Assembly: GCA_013694495.1 (NCBI GenBank)
Contig: JACDCH010000114.1
Span: 1 to 6,949 of the forward strand
Source of the DNA: Acidimicrobiia bacterium
GTDB lineage: Bacteria; Actinomycetota; Acidimicrobiia; Acidimicrobiales; JACDCH01
Length of the DNA stretch: 6,949 nucleotides
Direction of reading: 5' to 3'
Shown: piece by piece, positions 4,031 to 6,949 of the stretch
How positions within the stretch are numbered: position 1 is the first letter of the stretch
How the letters are laid out: every line of letters starts with the position of its first letter
Position numbers and translations under genes: made by a program
The notes under the pieces: model-generated
What the model saw: the letters and a program-made list of their open reading frames with translations, nothing else
Told to the model about the DNA's origin: nothing
Databases searched by the model: none

Positions 4031-5388
4031 CCGAGGAGGTCGAGCCGGCGGGCGAGGTCGCTGTTCAAGCGGCGCTCGGGGTCGAGGCGGTCGCGGACGG
4101 CGCGCCACTCGTCGAGGCGGGGATACATGGCCGGCAGTAGCTCCGGCCGGAGGCGGCTGTCCTTGGCCAGGTACTGCCGGCCGCCGGCGCCGACGACGAG
4201 GTCGTCGAGCCGGTCGAGCACGGCGGCGAGTTCGAGCGAGCCGGCGGGTACGTCGAGGGCGAGGGTCCAGCCCGGGGCCGGGAACGAGAGCGGGCCCGGG
4301 GCGGCGGCGCCCATGGTCTTGAGCACGGCGAGGAACGACGGAGCGCCGTGGGAGCCGAGGGCCTCGAGGCACTGCCGCAGCACGTCCTCGGCGCCGAAGG
4401 GGACGAGGCACTGCCACTGCAGGAAGCCGCGCCTCCCGTAGATGCGGTTCCAGCTCGACGCGAGGTCGAGCGGGTGGAAGAACGTCGAGATCGACTGCAG
4501 CTCGTCGCGGCGGCGGGCCGGCGCCTTGCGGAACCACAGCTCGTTGAAGGCGCGCACGGACGCCCGGTTGATCAACCCGGACGGCGCGTGGGGCACGGTC
4601 AGCGTGGTGCGGGGGTGGAACGCGAGCGGGTCGTCGCCCGGGGCGAGCGCGGCCCGCGGCGCGAAGTCGCCCTGGGTCAGCACCGAGCGTCCGAGGTGGC
4701 GCCCTCGGGCCATGGGGTCGATCCACGCCACGGAGTACCGATGGCGGTTGCGACCGTCGCGGAGGCGGGTGAGCAGGTCGTCGAAGTCGGTGAGCCGGTC
4801 GGTGTCGACCGCCACCCGGCTCGTTTCGATGGGCTGCAGCGCGATGGTCGCCTCGAGGATCGTGCCGGTGAGCCCGACGCCGCCGCACGTGGCCCAGAAC
4901 TCGTCCGGTGTGCCGTCGGCGGTGAGCGTGCGGGTGGTGCCGTCGACGAGGGCGAGCTCCATCGAGCGCACGTGCTGGCCGAGCGTGCCGTCGGCGTGGT
5001 GGTTCTTGCCGTGGATGTCGGCCGCGATGGCGCCGCCGACGGTCACGAAGCGGGTGCCCGGGGTGACGGGGACGAACCAGCCCTTGGGGACAAAGGTCCG
5101 CATGATCTCGTCGAACGAGGTGCCGGCCGCGAGGCGGGCCTCGCCCGTTCGTTCGTCGAAGCCGAGCAGGCCGCTCACGCCCACCGTCTCGACCACGAGC
5201 CCGCCGGCGTTCTGGGCCGCGTCGCCGTAGGCCCGCCCCAGGCCCCGCGGCACCGCCCCTCGGGCCGGCGCGGCACCGACGGCCTTGGTCAGCTCGGCCG
5301 CGTTGGTCGGGACGGCGACGGCGGCGGCCGATGGGGCGGTCCGGCCCCATCCCCTGAGCAGCGAGCGGGCGCCGCGGACGTCGGTCAT
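4027..5388 (-). CDS. dprE1: Decaprenylphosphoryl-beta-D-ribose 2'-oxidase, FAD-dependent (DprE1)
   Basis: This 453-residue flavoprotein oxidises the C2 hydroxyl of polyprenyl-phosphoryl-ribose to the keto form, the first step of epimerisation to arabinose. It aligns end to end with M. tuberculosis DprE1 (461 residues). The VAO-type FAD domain has RGLGRAYGD (48-56) and TVGGAIAADIHGKNHH (116-131). The substrate domain contains FHPLD, RIYG and FLQWQ (322-326). The C-terminus returns to the flavin with AKDSR (408-412) and AMYPRLDEW. Equivalents of functional mycobacterial residues are kept: Tyr54 (Y60), His126 (H132), Lys128 (K134), Gln324 and Gln326 (Q334, Q336), Lys357 (K367) and Lys409 (K418). 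Position 377 is Ala where mycobacteria have Cys387, the benzothiazinone target. The ATG overlaps the ubiA stop (ATGA) with no Shine-Dalgarno sequence, implying coupling. The enzyme normally works with DprE2 at the membrane or periplasmic face. Confidence 0.96.
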   Translation of the reverse strand: MTDVRGARSLLRGWGRTAPSAAAVAVPTNAAELTKAVGAAPARGAVPRGLGRAYGDAAQNAGGLVVETVGVSGLLGFDERTGEARLAAGTSFDEIMRTFVPKGWFVPVTPGTRFVTVGGAIAADIHGKNHHADGTLGQHVRSMELALVDGTTRTLTADGTPDEFWATCGGVGLTGTILEATIALQPIETSRVAVDTDRLTDFDDLLTRLRDGRNRHRYSVAWIDPMARGRHLGRSVLTQGDFAPRAALAPGDDPLAFHPRTTLTVPHAPSGLINRASVRAFNELWFRKAPARRRDELQSISTFFHPLDLASSWNRIYGRRGFLQWQCLVPFGAEDVLRQCLEALGSHGAPSFLAVLKTMGAAAPGPLSFPAPGWTLALDVPAGSLELAAVLDRLDDLVVGAGGRQYLAKDSRLRPELLPAMYPRLDEWRAVRDRLDPERRLNSDLARRLDLLG

Positions 5389-6305
5389 GTCGACGTGTAG
5401 ACGCCGAGCGCGAACACGACCGCCCAGACCGCGCCGATCACCTGCAGGGGGCGGTCGGCGAGCACCACCTCCTCGGGCGCCGACCCTCGTCCCTGGTCGA
5501 GCACGAGGGCGTAGCGCAGGATCGCCACCGCGAACGGCACGATGGAGAGCTGGTAGTACGGCACGCCGGCGGTGGTGGCGTCCGCCTTCTCAAAGGCCCA
5601 GAGGCAGTAGGCCACGAGCACGGCCGACGACGACACCGCCCGCAGGTACGCCGTGAACGTCGGCGTGTAGGCGGTGAGCACGGCGCGGGTCTCGGTGGCG
5701 CCCTGGCCCATCTCGGCCGCCTCCGCGCCCCGCTTGCCGGAGACCATGAAGAGGGAACCGAACGTGGTCACGATGAAGAACCAGTCGGAGATGGGGACCC
5801 CCGTGGCCGCAGCGCCGGCGATGGCCCGCAGCACGAACCCGGCGGCCACCGTGGCGACGTCGACCACGGCGATCGTCTTGAGCCAGGTCGAGTACACGGT
5901 GGTCAGGACGACGTAGCCGGCGACGGTGAGTCCCAGCTGCCAGCGCAGCGCCAGCCCGAGGCCGACCGCGGCGACCATCAGCAGCACCCCGCCGACGTAG
6001 GCGACGCGGATCGGCACGATGCCGGCGGCCAGCGGTCGCCGGCGCTTGGTGGGGTGCCGGCGGTCGGCTTCGACGTCGCGGGCATCGTTCAGGAAGTAGG
6101 TGCCGCTGGCCGCCAGGCAGAGGGCGAGGAGGGCGATCAGCGTGTCGGTCAGTGGCCCGGCGTCGTCGAGCACGCCGGCGGCCCCCGGGGCGGCGAACAC
6201 CAGGACGTTCTTCGACCACTGCTTCGGGCGGGCCAGGAGCAGCAGCCCCCGCACGACAGATGTCGACCGCGGGGCGTCGACTGTGGGTTCGAGCGTCCGC
6301 GCCAC
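5385..6305 (-). CDS. ubiA: Decaprenyl-phosphate phosphoribosyltransferase (DPPR synthase, UbiA family)
   Basis: This 306-residue membrane prenyltransferase-fold enzyme transfers 5-phosphoribose from PRPP to a polyprenyl phosphate, the committed step to lipid-linked arabinose. It matches M. tuberculosis Rv3806c (302 residues) over its length. ARPKQWSKN (25-33) marks the first helix. The first Asp-rich motif, NDARDVEADRRHPTKRRRP (73-91), supplies Asp74, Asp77 and Asp81 for Mg2+-diphosphate binding. YSTWLKTIAVVDV (138-150) is the second active-site loop. FGSLFMVSGKR (182-192), LWAFE and ADRPLQ follow. About nine hydrophobic helices are visible. The start is a GTG with no Shine-Dalgarno sequence but a TAACGT box exactly 6 nt upstream, which favours a leaderless transcript. 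The stop overlaps the dprE1 start by 4 nt. Only 36 nt separate it from dprE2. Confidence 0.95.
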   Translation of the reverse strand: MARTLEPTVDAPRSTSVVRGLLLLARPKQWSKNVLVFAAPGAAGVLDDAGPLTDTLIALLALCLAASGTYFLNDARDVEADRRHPTKRRRPLAAGIVPIRVAYVGGVLLMVAAVGLGLALRWQLGLTVAGYVVLTTVYSTWLKTIAVVDVATVAAGFVLRAIAGAAATGVPISDWFFIVTTFGSLFMVSGKRGAEAAEMGQGATETRAVLTAYTPTFTAYLRAVSSSAVLVAYCLWAFEKADATTAGVPYYQLSIVPFAVAILRYALVLDQGRGSAPEEVVLADRPLQVIGAVWAVVFALGVYTST

Positions 6306-6311
6306 GGCTGG

Positions 6312-6317
6312 ACGTTA
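6312..6317 (-). promoter_or_regulatory. Candidate -10 box (TAACGT) for a leaderless ubiA-dprE1 transcript
   Basis: TAACGT on the minus strand is a TANNNT match followed by CCAGCC and then the GTG of ubiA. With the last T at -7, transcription would start on the G of the GTG itself. This spacing and the missing Shine-Dalgarno sequence fit the leaderless genes common in actinobacteria. It would be an internal promoter inside the dprE2-ubiA-dprE1 cluster. No -35 element is evident. Confidence 0.45.
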
Positions 6318-6341
6318 CGGCCTGGGGCGGGCCGCGGGCGG

Positions 6342-6949
6342 CTACCGGGTCGCCGCGACTCGGCGCCAGAGCGGGCGGGGCAGGTGGCGGAACGCGCTGA
6401 ACACGTAGCGCAGCACGCCCGGCACCCACACGACGTCGTCGCCCCGGGCCAGAGCGGCGGCCACGCCCTCGGCCACCTTCTCGGCGGTCGTGGAGAACGG
6501 GGCGGGGTCGGTCCCTTCGGTCATGCGCGTCTTCACCCAGCCCGGGCGGACGACGAGGACCCGCACGCCGTCGTCGAGCAGCGCGTCGGCGAGCCCCTGG
6601 GCGAAGGCGTCGAGGCCGGCCTTGGTGGCGCCGTAGACGTAGTTCGCCTTGCGCACGCGCTCGCCGGCCACCGACGAGAGCACGACGATCGTGCCGTGGC
6701 CCTGGGCCCGCAGCCGGTCGGCCACGTGCAGCAGGGTCGATGCCGCGCCGCCGAAGTTGGCCGCGACCACGTCGGCGGCGAAGGCGGGGTCGGCGTCGAA
6801 CGCACCCTGGTCGCCGAGCACCCCGGCGGCGAGGAGCACGCCGTCGAGGTCGGTTCCCTCGGGGAGGGCGGCGACGGCGGCGTCGACGACCGCGCCGTGG
6901 CTCGCGATGTCGCGGGCGTCCCACTCGACGGTGGCCACCGATGTGGCCC
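6342..6949 (-). CDS. dprE2: Decaprenylphosphoryl-2-keto-erythro-pentose reductase (DprE2, SDR), N-terminus beyond the right edge
   Basis: This is the C-terminal four fifths of a short-chain dehydrogenase that reduces the keto product of DprE1 to lipid-linked arabinose using NAD(P)H. Codons reading ATSVATVEWDARD cross the right edge and match M. tuberculosis DprE2 from about residue 60, so the glycine-rich cofactor loop lies outside the window. Numbering from the in-frame GTG at 6938, LLAAGVLGD (35-43) is the NAG-type strand, Asn61 the structural Asn, VLSSVAGERV (86-95) contains the catalytic Ser, and Tyr102 with Lys106 (YGATK) completes the triad. RPGWVKTRM (131-139) follows. The GERVRKANYVYG segment is nearly the mycobacterial signature. 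The gene ends with TAG at 6344-6342, 36 nt ahead of ubiA. Confidence 0.95.
   Translation of the reverse strand, partial: ATSVATVEWDARDIASHGAVVDAAVAALPEGTDLDGVLLAAGVLGDQGAFDADPAFAADVVAANFGGAASTLLHVADRLRAQGHGTIVVLSSVAGERVRKANYVYGATKAGLDAFAQGLADALLDDGVRVLVVRPGWVKTRMTEGTDPAPFSTTAEKVAEGVAAALARGDDVVWVPGVLRYVFSAFRHLPRPLWRRVAATR

Noticed and set aside
1989..4322. 777-codon plus-strand open frame across kimA, the OB-fold gene and dprE1
   Set aside because: It crosses three real genes on two strands and the hairpin gap, and has no recognisable domain.
3839..5350. 503-codon open frame antiparallel to the plus strand, overlapping dprE1 in another frame
   Set aside because: It is composed of Arg/Pro/Ala-rich sequence with no family signature and reads through the hairpin cluster; it is a GC-rich shadow of dprE1.
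4348..5400. 350-codon plus-strand open frame opposite dprE1
   Set aside because: It is antisense to a gene with full-length homology and has shadow-type composition (Val/Glu/Gly/Arg-rich), as commonly found opposite high-GC genes.
6936..6938. GTG at 6938 as a true start of dprE2
   Set aside because: The frame stays open to the window edge, and the upstream codons (ATS) continue the alignment with mycobacterial DprE2, so the gene is truncated by the window.

Overview
The window is a very GC-rich stretch with strong GC preference at third codon positions, densely packed genes, ATGA stop/start overlaps and probable leaderless starts. Every recognisable protein resembles actinobacterial families, especially mycobacterial ones, so the host is almost certainly an actinomycete in the broad sense (Actinomycetota). 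The gene content does not fix the class. A lineage outside the mycolate-producing Mycobacteriales, for example Acidimicrobiia, is a guess and not shown by the sequence.

Left block (1-3809), potassium. At the left edge the first 23 codons of a small membrane protein of MauE/DoxX type run off on the minus strand. A divergent 140-bp intergenic region (70-209) carries candidate promoters, an imperfect palindrome and an 8-bp leader hairpin touching a good ribosome binding site. Three plus-strand genes follow: two RCK (TrkA-type) regulatory subunits, equivalent to the mycobacterial ceoB/ceoC pair, and a large APC-superfamily transporter closely resembling Bacillus KimA, the high-affinity K+ importer. 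They overlap by 4 nt or are 2 nt apart, which indicates one translationally coupled operon. No TrkH/KtrB-type channel is present. On the opposite strand, with its 3' end overlapping the transporter gene by 19 bp, lies a small OB-fold protein related to Mycobacterium tuberculosis Rv2694c, which also sits near ceoB/ceoC in that organism.

Middle (3810-4026). This 217-bp gap holds no gene but contains a cluster of hairpins, some with alternative pairings, and a 12-bp direct repeat. It looks like a palindromic intergenic repeat element. Its edge forms a strong stem-loop around the stop codon of the next gene and may end transcription there.

Right block (4027-6949), arabinan precursor synthesis. 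Three minus-strand genes read, in transcription order, dprE2 (N-terminus beyond the right edge), ubiA and dprE1. UbiA moves phosphoribose onto a polyprenyl phosphate. After dephosphorylation, DprE1 oxidises the lipid-linked ribose at C2 and DprE2 reduces it, giving lipid-linked arabinose, the arabinose donor for cell-envelope arabinans. In M. tuberculosis ubiA is apart from dprE1-dprE2, so the compact three-gene arrangement is notable. DprE1 here carries alanine where the mycobacterial enzyme has Cys387, the residue attacked by benzothiazinones.

I see no mobile element gene, CRISPR array, rRNA or tRNA. The most interesting leads are the RCK-pair plus KimA-like operon without a channel, the hairpin-rich element at the junction of the two blocks, and the compact epimerisation cluster.
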